DNA of 7,007 nt from Deltaproteobacteria bacterium (GTDB lineage Bacteria > Desulfobacterota > Desulfobacteria > Desulfobacterales > ETH-SRB1), in contig DAOUSD010000080.1 of NCBI GenBank assembly GCA_030627405.1, forward strand, positions 1 through 7,007, written 5' to 3'. The translations under genes and the position numbers were made by a program. Shown piece after piece: positions 1 to 6,156 of the stretch; within the stretch, counting starts at the first letter, position 1, and each line of letters opens with the position of its first letter. The notes beneath the pieces are model-generated. The model had not been told where the DNA came from, ran no database searches, and saw nothing but the letters and a program-made list of their open reading frames with translations.

Positions 1-1626
1 AAAGACCTGCATCTTTTTATGGATTATGTCGGGAACCGGCGTGTCAAGCGTTCAACCAGGGGAAACGGTCTGCCCAAAATGGATGCAAGAAGGCTTGCCA
101 GGCTGATAAGCGATCCTTCCGCCCCGGAAGAAGTGGAAGAATACGGATACAGCATATGGCTCAATTATATTGACAATACAGCTTTGAAGCTCGGATTTGT
201 CTCTTATGATACTGAAGGGGAGTATTTGGGGTATACCAGTTCAGAGCCATCCTATCCTGACAATTACATTGAAATAGCTGAGCACAAATACAATAGTTTT
301 CTGGATATGACCCTTCAAGACCAGGAGAACCTGTTACTCAAGAGCCTGATTGACAAATATACAGGCTGTAGTAATGAATTTTTTCAGACCGGAGTTATGG
401 GAACTCTTGATACCTTTAGCTTCAGTGGCTGTGCTACCGGTGTACTCCCATCTTTAAACTTTGCCGGGACAAGAAATTTCCTGTTAAGGATCATGAAGCG
501 TTGTCAAAGCGGGGTCTGGTATAGTACTGCATCTTTTGTCCGGTATCTCAAGGCCGAACATCCCTTTTTCCTTATCCCCGAGAAACCGCGTTACAAGTAT
601 AAGTCAGACCGACTTAACGGTCGTTATGGTAATTTTAATGAAAGAAAAGATGGCCAGTATCATAATATCAAGATCACAGCCGAAGATTCCAATGCCTTTG
701 AAAGGGTCGAAGGACGATATGTGGAACGTTTTCTGGAGGGCATCCCCCTTGCGCTGGGTTATGTGGATTTGTGTTATGGAAAATCCGAATACAAAGAACG
801 GAAGCCGTCCTTAAACGCTCTCAAGGCATTCAAAGTGAATGAATCTCTACTCCGTTTTATGGAGGGAAATATTCCTGAGCCGAAGGTTACGGTTCAACCA
901 AATTTTGAGATTCATGTGGAATCGGAGTTTTATCCGGCCGGGGTCCTGGCCGGACTGAATCCTCTCACAGATACCATTTCCGAAAATACGGTTACCATCC
1001 TGAAACTGAATAAAAGGAAGGTAACTGCCCGGTTGGCAAATGATGAGTCATTGGATGTGGCTGCCATACTCCGGAATCTTTCTGACTCAAACGTTCCGCA
1101 AAATGTTCTGACCGAACTCGATGAATGGGTTGGACACTCAGAGGTTTTTACTCTGTATCACGGGTTTGGGTTGTTTGAGGGAGACCCGAACCTTGATACG
1201 GCAAAAAAATTTACTGTAAAAAAGATTAGTCCTACGCTTAGAATCGTTAAAGAGCCGAAGAATCTTTTTGGCAAACTGGAAGAAGCAGAACTGGTTCCAA
1301 TGCTTGTAAAACATTCTGACAAGGCATTCAGACTGCTTCCTGACGGCGTCAAGTCTAAGTTTCCCAAAAAGTCGGATATGCTCGCAAAGCGCAAGAAGAA
1401 AAAAACCGTCACGTTAAAGCGCAAAACTGTCATTACGCTTTATTTTCCAGATAAGATGGTGTTCGAAAGATGCAGCAAAGCTCTGATCCAGGAAAGGTGC
1501 GACATTGAAATGAACCGGAATAATAAATCTATCAGCTATTCAGGAGAGGCGCAGAAAGAAATAAACTCAGCATTAGAAACTCTCAAAAAAGAATATGTTA
1601 TCAAAATGAAGGATATTGACTGGTGA
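1..1626 (+). CDS. Helicase-associated protein with XPB/Ssl2 N-terminal-like domain (5' partial), partner of the XPB helicase
   Basis: The frame is open to the window edge. An ATG at 19 is available, but the first residues already look like the middle of a domain, so the true start is probably outside the window. Counting from that ATG, the visible part is 535 aa. Residues about 290-400 (from VTVQPNFEI to the GLFEGDPN stretch) resemble the Helicase_C_3/XPB N-terminal domain also found at the start of the downstream helicase. A Lys-rich linker follows (about 448-465), then a short alpha/beta C-terminus. I see no Walker motif or nuclease motif, so it is likely non-catalytic. Its stop overlaps the GTG start of the helicase by 4 nt, implying translational coupling and a stoichiometric partner. 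As I recall, mycobacterial XPB has a similar neighbour (Rv0862c). The biochemical role is unknown; DNA binding or helicase regulation is an inference. Confidence 0.8.
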   Translation, partial: KDLHLFMDYVGNRRVKRSTRGNGLPKMDARRLARLISDPSAPEEVEEYGYSIWLNYIDNTALKLGFVSYDTEGEYLGYTSSEPSYPDNYIEIAEHKYNSFLDMTLQDQENLLLKSLIDKYTGCSNEFFQTGVMGTLDTFSFSGCATGVLPSLNFAGTRNFLLRIMKRCQSGVWYSTASFVRYLKAEHPFFLIPEKPRYKYKSDRLNGRYGNFNERKDGQYHNIKITAEDSNAFERVEGRYVERFLEGIPLALGYVDLCYGKSEYKERKPSLNALKAFKVNESLLRFMEGNIPEPKVTVQPNFEIHVESEFYPAGVLAGLNPLTDTISENTVTILKLNKRKVTARLANDESLDVAAILRNLSDSNVPQNVLTELDEWVGHSEVFTLYHGFGLFEGDPNLDTAKKFTVKKISPTLRIVKEPKNLFGKLEEAELVPMLVKHSDKAFRLLPDGVKSKFPKKSDMLAKRKKKKTVTLKRKTVITLYFPDKMVFERCSKALIQERCDIEMNRNNKSISYSGEAQKEINSALETLKKEYVIKMKDIDW

Positions 1627-3281
1627 ACGATTCAGGACCACTCATTGTTCAGAGCGACCACACCATTATGGTTGAAGTAGCCCATCCCCAGTATGCCGAA
1701 TGCCGCGATTTTTTGAACAGCTTTGCGGAATTGGTCAAGTCTCCGGAGTTTATTCATACATACAGAATTACGCCTCTGTCTCTGTGGAACAGCGCTGCCC
1801 TTGAAACAGGCATGGATGAGATCATGAGCAGGTTGCTCGGCTATTCCCGTTATGAAATACCTTCCAATGTACTCTTTGATATCAGGGAATGGTATGAGAC
1901 TTACGGCAGCCTGGTACTTGAAAAGGTGTCTGAAGATAGTTTGCGATTGAGAATCAGCGATTCCATAATCCTTAACCGAATCCAACAGGATAACGATCTG
2001 GAACGATTCTGGTTAAAAAAAACAGAGGACGGATTTTTGATTGCGGCCGGCGAACGGGGAAATTTGAAGCATGCCCTTGTAAAAATAGGTTATCCGGTCA
2101 AGGATACCTGCGGATACGTGCCAGGCGCTCCGGTTGACTTAAGTTTACGCAATATTGATTCTGATGGTCACGCCTTTGACCTCCGTGATTATCAAAAAGA
2201 GGCGGTTGACGCCTTTTATCAGGCAGGCAGCACATCCGGCGGGAGCGGTATCATTGTCCTTGCATGTGGTTCCGGGAAAACCATTATCGGATTAGGAGTT
2301 ATGAGCAAAGTAGGCAGCCAGTCCCTCATCATTACAACCAACAACGTATCCGTGCATCAATGGCGGGAGGAGTTGCTTTCCAGGACGACCCTGGTTGATG
2401 AGGAAATCGGCGAATTCACCGGCCTTATAAAAGAGATAAAGCCCATAACTATTACTACCTACCAGATGTTGACCTATCGTCGCACAAAAGAGGATCCGCT
2501 CCTTAATCTGGATATTTTTACAGAACATGACTGGGGTTTGATCATTTACGACGAGGTTCACCTCCTTCCTGCTCCTGTATTCAGGGCAACAACTTCCATT
2601 CAGGCCAGACGACGGCTGGGACTCACAGCTACCCTTGTGCGGGAAGACGGCAAGGAGGATGATGTATTTGCCCTGATCGGACCAAAGCGATATGATGTGC
2701 CATGGAAGACACTGGAAAGCAAAGGCTTTATTGCAGAGGCAATCTGCTTAGAGTACAGACTTTTACTACCTCCAAAGGAAGAACTTGAGTATGCCCATGC
2801 ACCAAAGAGGCAACGCTTCCGCATTGCCGCTGAGAATTCCAGAAAACTTGCGCTGGTTGAAGAACTGATCTGTAATCACTCAGATGACAGCATCCTTGTC
2901 ATAGGCCAGTACATTGCGCAGGTAGAAAAAATCGCCAAGAGACTGAATCTGCCGATTATCACGGGCAAGACAAAGCATGAGGAACGTAAAAAATTGTATG
3001 CGGATTTCAGGAAAGGGCGGATCAAAGTCCTGGTTGTCTCAAAGGTAGCAAACTTTGCCGTGGATCTTCCGGATGCCAACGTGATGATTCAAGTCTCCGG
3101 CGCTTTTGGATCACGCCAGGAAGAGGCACAGCGATTAGGTCGCATCCTCCGACCCAAAAAACGAGCTTCTTGTTTCTACACCCTTGTTTCAAAAGGCACC
3201 GACGAACAGAATTTTGCCGTTAACCGCCAGCTCTTTCTCGTTGAACAGGGCTATAAGTATCAGATCCGCTATTATGAGTAG
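1623..3281 (+). CDS. xpb: Bacterial XPB/Ssl2-family SF2 DNA helicase
   Basis: This is a 552-aa ATP-dependent DNA translocase/helicase of superfamily 2, close to the usual length of bacterial XPB. Residues about 5-110 form the XPB N-terminal (Helicase_C_3) domain, recognisable from PLIVQSDHTIMVEV and TYRITPLSLWN. Helicase domain 1 carries Walker A GSGKT (216-220), Walker B DEVH (310-313), motif III TAT (335-337) and the XPB-specific RED triplet (340-342). Helicase domain 2 contains VIGQY, VLVVSKVANFAVDLPDA and motif VI QRLGRILR (503-510). The C-terminus ends in QGYKYQIRYYE, as in other family members. No motif is damaged. The GTG start at 1623 sits in the GTGA overlap with the upstream gene. 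Family members unwind DNA 3' to 5' and act in repair or transcription-linked DNA opening. In archaea XPB pairs with the nuclease Bax1; here an Mrr-type nuclease follows 73 nt downstream. Confidence 0.95.
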   Translation: MNDSGPLIVQSDHTIMVEVAHPQYAECRDFLNSFAELVKSPEFIHTYRITPLSLWNSAALETGMDEIMSRLLGYSRYEIPSNVLFDIREWYETYGSLVLEKVSEDSLRLRISDSIILNRIQQDNDLERFWLKKTEDGFLIAAGERGNLKHALVKIGYPVKDTCGYVPGAPVDLSLRNIDSDGHAFDLRDYQKEAVDAFYQAGSTSGGSGIIVLACGSGKTIIGLGVMSKVGSQSLIITTNNVSVHQWREELLSRTTLVDEEIGEFTGLIKEIKPITITTYQMLTYRRTKEDPLLNLDIFTEHDWGLIIYDEVHLLPAPVFRATTSIQARRRLGLTATLVREDGKEDDVFALIGPKRYDVPWKTLESKGFIAEAICLEYRLLLPPKEELEYAHAPKRQRFRIAAENSRKLALVEELICNHSDDSILVIGQYIAQVEKIAKRLNLPIITGKTKHEERKKLYADFRKGRIKVLVVSKVANFAVDLPDANVMIQVSGAFGSRQEEAQRLGRILRPKKRASCFYTLVSKGTDEQNFAVNRQLFLVEQGYKYQIRYYE

Positions 3282-3354
3282 GGCCTGTTTCCAGTTGAAA
3301 CTTTTAGTCAATCTATTTTGAAAATATTCCCCCTTTTCTGTTTATTTTATTGCG

Positions 3355-3864
3355 GTGATTAACATTAATTCGTTCGAGTTTGCGAAAAGCAAGTCAATAC
3401 TTCGTGAATCACGCCTAATACGTTTGGATGTAGTTAATATTGCTCTTTACAAAGCTTTGTTAGAGCATCCAGAGCTGCTTAGGGTATTAAACTGGAGGGT
3501 TTTCGAAAAATTATTGGCAGACATATTGAAATCATTAGGATTCACTATTGAACTACAAAGTGGAACAAAAGACGGGGGTATAGATTTATTTGCAATAAAA
3601 AAGGACAACATATTAGGCGAGTATAGATACCTCATTCAAGTCAAACGCTACAAAAATAAAGTGGGAGTAGAGCCAGTTAGGCAGCTTTTATTCTTGCATA
3701 GTCACTATCGTGCTACAAAATCATGTATAGCAACTACAGCAGAATTTACAAGAGGGGCATGGCAATTAGCGAATCAGTATCCTTGGCAACTAGAGCTCAG
3801 AGATGTCGAGGGAGTTATGGACTGGCTAAAATTAGCCAAAAAACTTAGGACATTGGGCCGATGA
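3355..3864 (+). CDS. Mrr-type restriction endonuclease (PD-(D/E)xK fold)
   Basis: This 169-aa protein has the Mrr_cat (PF04471-like) pattern: an N-terminal helix with FEKLLADIL (Glu51), KDGGIDLFA (Asp77), and IQVKRY (Gln95, Lys97). These form the E...D...QxK catalytic signature. After them come the family's VRQLL, the ATTAEFTRGAWQLA segment and a DVEGVMDWL tail. It is a nuclease domain with about 45 extra N-terminal residues and no clear specificity domain, so it may need a partner for targeting. The GTG start is the only good choice, because an in-frame TGA lies at 3319-3321; no strong Shine-Dalgarno sequence is visible. It lies 73 nt after the XPB gene and 38 nt before the attC-like repeat. 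The DNA is clearly richer in A+T than the helicase gene, suggesting a separate origin. It may be co-transcribed with the helicase or independent. Confidence 0.85.
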   Translation: MININSFEFAKSKSILRESRLIRLDVVNIALYKALLEHPELLRVLNWRVFEKLLADILKSLGFTIELQSGTKDGGIDLFAIKKDNILGEYRYLIQVKRYKNKVGVEPVRQLLFLHSHYRATKSCIATTAEFTRGAWQLANQYPWQLELRDVEGVMDWLKLAKKLRTLGR

Positions 3865-3901
3865 AGAAAACTGGTGCAGGGATTTAGCCTGATATTTCCA
3901 T

Positions 3902-4038
3902 ATCTAACCAACGGGCTGCACTGGTCCGGTGGGGGCACTGCGGCCTTTAATTTTACGATTTTTTTTTAGGGAGCACGCTTATGGAAAAATTGCCAAAGCT
4001 TTTTTCGCCCCACCGGCAAGTGAGCCCGGACATTCGGC
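3902..4038 (+). repeat. attC-like imperfect inverted repeat (degenerate integron recombination site candidate)
   Basis: A left core ATCTAAC (3902-3908) fits RYYYAAC. A 3-nt spacer follows, then the left arm at 3912-3934. The right arm at 4008-4028 is its imperfect reverse complement: the CGGGCT, CACT and CCGGTGGGG blocks all recur in order. The left arm has an extra, unpaired G at 3918, like the extrahelical bases of attC sites. A 3-nt spacer after the right arm leads to ATTCGGC (4032-4038), where an intact site would have GTTRRRY. The 137-nt span is within the attC range. The 65-aa gene starts 10 nt after the right core, the usual position for a cassette gene. No integron integrase is visible. 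The arms are seen directly; the attC identity is an inference. Confidence 0.5.
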
Positions 4039-4048
4039 AGGAGAGAAA

Positions 4049-4246
4049 ATGAGAGTACTAGAGGAAAACTACCAGCGGATCAAGGATGACAGACGTTCAT
4101 TCGATATCCGCTTCTGGCAATCTCAAGGTGACCGTGCCATTTTTGAGGCAGTATGGGAGATGCTACATGACTACTTCTTGATTCGAGGTAAAGATGCTAA
4201 CGAGTTCCGACTTCAAAGAACTGTTGAATCTTTTCGAAAAGCATGA
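4049..4246 (+). CDS. Small 65-aa protein of unknown function, partner of the overlapping nucleotidyltransferase
   Basis: The ATG at 4049 has a strong Shine-Dalgarno (GGAGAG at 4040-4045). The frame stays open further upstream to 3929, but that part lies inside the attC-like repeat and reads as non-protein, so the short form is chosen. The product is charged and probably all-helical, with a basic FDIRFWQSQGD motif near residues 18-28 and a C-terminus ending in RLQRTVESFRKA. There is no signal peptide or membrane segment. I do not recognise a named domain, but I recall similar small proteins encoded just before DUF6036-like nucleotidyltransferases. The transferase begins inside this gene (53-nt overlap), so the two are translationally linked. 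An antitoxin-like or accessory role is an inference only. It lacks the RxxxxH motif of HEPN toxins. Confidence 0.75.
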   Translation: MRVLEENYQRIKDDRRSFDIRFWQSQGDRAIFEAVWEMLHDYFLIRGKDANEFRLQRTVESFRKA

Positions 4247-4667
4247 GATTCGCTATCTTATTGTAGGTGGCTATGCAGTAATGAAATACAGCGAGCCACG
4301 ATTCACTAAAGATCTTGATATATGGATAGCGACTGACCCCGCAAATGCAGAGGCGGTGTACGCGGCGTTGAAGGAATTTGGCGCACCGCTGGCAAATCTT
4401 ACCGCAGATGATTTCACTGACCAGTCTTGTTTCTATCAAATGGGAAGACCACCTTTAAGGGTTGATATCATGATGTCGATTCCAGGGGTCGAATTTGAAG
4501 AGGCATGGAAAAACCGTGAGGTGATTGAGTTGGATGACCACACAATTCCCTTTATTTCGTGATCTGACCTGATCCTGGCAAAGAAGGCAAGCGGAAGGCC
4601 GCAAGACGAGATTGATATCGACAAGCTTGAGCATGCCGAACAATTGGATGCACTCAACGAGAAATAG
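4194..4667 (+). pseudogene. DUF6036-like nucleotidyltransferase interrupted by an in-frame TGA
   Basis: The start at ATG 4194 has a Shine-Dalgarno GAGGT (4185-4189) and overlaps the 65-aa gene by 53 nt. Residues 1-122 show a Pol-beta-type minimal nucleotidyltransferase: VGGYAV (24-29), DLDIW (Asp40, Asp42) and RVDIM (Asp91), giving all three metal-binding carboxylates. The frame stops at TGA 4560-4562, right after IPFIS, yet continues with a family-like tail (SDLILAKKASGRPQDEIDI and on to LNEK) ending at TAG 4665-4667, for 157 codons in total. Relatives as I recall them have Arg or Lys at this point, so a CGA-to-TGA transition explains the stop. The product may be a 122-aa truncated enzyme that keeps the catalytic centre but loses the C-terminal helices. 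Such proteins probably transfer nucleotides to a protein or RNA target, some in toxin-antitoxin settings. The target here is unknown. Confidence 0.8.
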
Positions 4668-4700
4668 CGCGCCGCTTCGCTTTGCGCTATTTCTCGCGAG
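4653..4700. repeat. Strong palindrome spanning the nucleotidyltransferase stop codon
   Basis: CGAGAAATAGCGC (4658-4670) and GCGCTATTTCTCG (4684-4696) form a perfect 13-bp stem with a 13-nt loop. CTC (4653-4655) and GAG (4698-4700) extend it after a small bulge. The stop codon TAG (4665-4667) lies inside the left arm, so the last codons of the gene are part of the hairpin. No T-tract follows, so it is not a classical rho-independent terminator. It could act as an mRNA 3' stabiliser, a weak terminator or a recombination-prone palindrome. Confidence 0.75.
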
Positions 4701-4777
4701 TGATCCATTAGCTTTGAAGATCATGGTATGTGACATTTATGCTTTGCTGCAGTCAATCAAACAAAGGGGGCAAAAGA

Positions 4778-5302
4778 ATGAAAGAAGTAAAAGCCATTAT
4801 TCAACATATTGCACCAACATTGGCCTCTGCGTTAGGAGGCCCCTTTGCAGGTGTCGCAACAAAATTTATAAATGATAATTTAATTGAAGATAGTGTTTCT
4901 GATGGCAGGAAACCTGAAGTGATCATCAGTAACCTTCTCAACGATTCAAAGAATCTACAAAAAATTAAAAATATAGACAGCCAGTTTAAATTAGAGATGC
5001 AAGAATTAGACGTCGATGTTTTTTCTCTAGAAACCGATAGTAGCATTGATCATCAAATTCAAACTAAATCAAGTTTCAGCCCTCAAATAGTAATTAGCAT
5101 ATTGTTCCTTTCTTCATATTTTCTGATGTTGGCCGCAATATTTTTCGTAGAGGTGAGCGATACAATCAATATGCAACTGGGAGAAAACTCACTAATGGGC
5201 GAACTTCAAATACTATTTGGTGTTCTTACGGCTGGAGTTGGTCAAATATTAAGCTTTTGGTTTGGCGGTGTATTACGCAGAAAAGACTCTACAAATAGCT
5301 AA
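4778..5302 (+). CDS. Holin-like membrane protein of the GTA/3TM holin type
   Basis: The ATG at 4778 is chosen because a strong Shine-Dalgarno (AAGGGGG, 4764-4770) sits 7 nt upstream; the in-frame ATG at 4730 has none. The product is 174 aa. The N-terminus has the hydrophobic, small-residue stretch IAPTLASALGGPFAGVA (11-27), typical of the 3TM holin family (PF11351-like). A charged helical middle follows (about 33-100), then two transmembrane segments at about 104-126 and 140-165 and a basic tail RRKDSTNS. The second segment ends in SFWFGGVLRRKD, matching the family's usual C-terminal layout. Known relatives release phage or gene-transfer-agent particles. Here no endolysin, spanin or phage structural gene is nearby, so it is an orphan. 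A phage remnant or a repurposed pore-forming protein are both possible. A weak sigma-70-like pair (TTGAAG 4714, TATGCT 4738) lies upstream. Confidence 0.65.
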   Translation: MKEVKAIIQHIAPTLASALGGPFAGVATKFINDNLIEDSVSDGRKPEVIISNLLNDSKNLQKIKNIDSQFKLEMQELDVDVFSLETDSSIDHQIQTKSSFSPQIVISILFLSSYFLMLAAIFFVEVSDTINMQLGENSLMGELQILFGVLTAGVGQILSFWFGGVLRRKDSTNS

Positions 5303-5500
5303 CTAACTTATAAACCTGACGAAATTTACATCTGCAAGAATTATTGAATAGCTCGGTTGGATTCTAAGAAGGCTCGTCTTCGGTTATCTTTAATAGTAAT
5401 GCATCATCATAAATTAAATCAGTTCTTATTTCATATAATACCGTAATTTAGTAATTTTGGTACTTATGGCCATTTTTCTAGACAAAAAAGGGAGCTCCAC

Positions 5501-5668
5501 ATGTCGAACGATCAAGCAACAGAACATAATCAAAGCATACAAAAGCTAACTAAATATTGTGAAATTGCGAAAAAGGATAGTGTGCATTTAAATGAGTCAA
5601 ATTACCACCCCCAGAGGAGGTGGCTTGTTTTTGTTAGTCCTGGAAGGTACCCCTGTTGTGGGCAATAA
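5501..5668 (+). CDS. Possible small ORF, apparently truncated by inserted sequence
   Basis: An ATG at 5501 follows a good Shine-Dalgarno (AAGGGAG, 5488-5494) and opens a 55-codon frame ending at TAA 5666-5668. The first 34 residues (MSNDQATEHNQSIQKL and on to NESN) are polar, helical and protein-like. From codon 35 on, the frame reads through the 5605-5623 hairpin and becomes Pro/Arg/Cys-rich, unlike the beginning. I recognise no family. It is best read as the 5' end of a gene whose remainder was replaced by a hairpin-bearing sequence. It could also be no gene at all. Confidence 0.3.
   Translation: MSNDQATEHNQSIQKLTKYCEIAKKDSVHLNESNYHPQRRWLVFVSPGRYPCCGQ
5605..5623. repeat. REP-like hairpin with AGA loop, copy 1
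   Basis: CCACCCCC (5605-5612), loop AGA (5613-5615) and GGAGGTGG (5616-5623) form an 8-bp stem with one C-A mismatch (5610/5618). CTTGTTTTTG follows, so on the + strand it could also act as a weak terminator. The same loop and the same outer bases recur at 5954-5974 in the same orientation. Confidence 0.55.
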
Positions 5669-5953
5669 CTATTTTCCCGCTGAAAAGCACAACCTGTTGC
5701 CGTCAAATGGTTTTGCATACGGAAACCAAAAAATTGCCCGTTCACGCCAGTTTTGCTGGTCGGTACCCTGTTTGAATGTCATAGAAGGCCAATATGCTCT
5801 ATTTTCTTTTCGCAGAGCGACCACTCACCGCCTTAATAGCTGTGTATATTCAATAGGCCAATGCTGAATATTATGTCACCGACATTTTCCATCAAAAACT
5901 TACAAAAACATCAGGGCTTTATAATTACTACAACGGTAAAACCTTTTTATGGT

Positions 5954-5974
5954 ACCACTACCAGAGGTAGTGGT
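5954..5974. repeat. REP-like hairpin with AGA loop, copy 2
   Basis: ACCACTACC (5954-5962), loop AGA (5963-5965) and GGTAGTGGT (5966-5974) form a perfect 9-bp stem. Relative to copy 1 the loop and the outer CCAC/GTGG bases are conserved, while the inner stem pairs differ in a compensated way (CC to TA on the left, AG to TA on the right). This suggests that structure rather than sequence is kept. No transposase is visible nearby. Confidence 0.6.
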
Positions 5975-6044
5975 TTAAACCGATTAATCAACTCCACAAA
6001 GTCTCGATACCTCTCAAAGAATTTATTTTATCAACTTTTGGAAC

Positions 6045-6073
6045 TTGACATTAAGGCATTTATTCCTTATTAT
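6045..6073 (+). promoter_or_regulatory. Sigma-70 promoter for ssrA
   Basis: A perfect -35 box TTGACA (6045-6050) is followed by a 17-nt spacer and TATTAT (6068-6073), which matches the -10 consensus at five of six bases. Transcription would begin near 6080, giving a 5' leader of about 75 nt removed during tmRNA maturation. The strong match fits the abundant expression expected of tmRNA. Confidence 0.75.
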
Positions 6074-6156
6074 ATAAAATATATGAAGTCCTTTAGAAAA
6101 TGCTTTAGAGGTCTCATAATGTTCTTTTCAATATATCTGCAACATTTCCTCCCTAT

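Larger units (their letters stand above)
5303..6044. other. Long intergenic stretch with hairpins and no convincing intact gene
   Basis: Between the holin-like gene and the ssrA promoter no frame gives a recognisable protein on either strand. The stretch holds a perfect -10-like TATAAT at 5434-5439 without a good -35, a short ORF with a good ribosome-binding site at 5501, two AGA-loop hairpins (5605-5623 and 5954-5974), a 7-bp inverted repeat ATATTCA/TGAATAT (5846-5852 and 5865-5871), and a GGTTTAAACC palindrome (5972-5981). A 37-codon minus-strand frame at about 5677-5790 looks mildly protein-like, but it has no family I know and no visible ribosome-binding site. The stretch looks like scar tissue of past insertions. 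Confidence 0.6.

Noticed and set aside
3287..3305. Possible terminator after the XPB gene (GTTTC/GAAAC stem plus TTTT)
   Set aside because: The stem is 5 bp and mostly A-T with a short T run, which is too weak to call. Read-through into the nuclease gene remains possible.
3929..4048. Upstream extension of the 65-aa gene to give a 105-aa protein
   Set aside because: The extension lies within the attC-like repeat and reads as low-quality sequence. The ATG at 4049 has a strong ribosome-binding site.
4560..4562. Selenocysteine reading of the in-frame TGA
   Set aside because: No convincing SECIS-like hairpin follows directly, and relatives as I recall them have Arg or Lys rather than Cys here.
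4714..4743. Promoter for the holin-like gene (TTGAAG, 18 nt, TATGCT)
   Set aside because: Both boxes match consensus at only four of six bases. It is noted in the gene entry but not called.
5677..5790. Minus-strand 37-codon frame with protein-like composition (MTFKQGTDQQNW and on)
   Set aside because: There is no ribosome-binding site, an in-frame stop lies just upstream, and I recognise no family. It may be a transposase scrap but cannot be supported.
5592..5867. 91-codon + strand frame
   Set aside because: It begins at the hairpin, has no ribosome-binding site, shows no known domain and reads like non-coding DNA.
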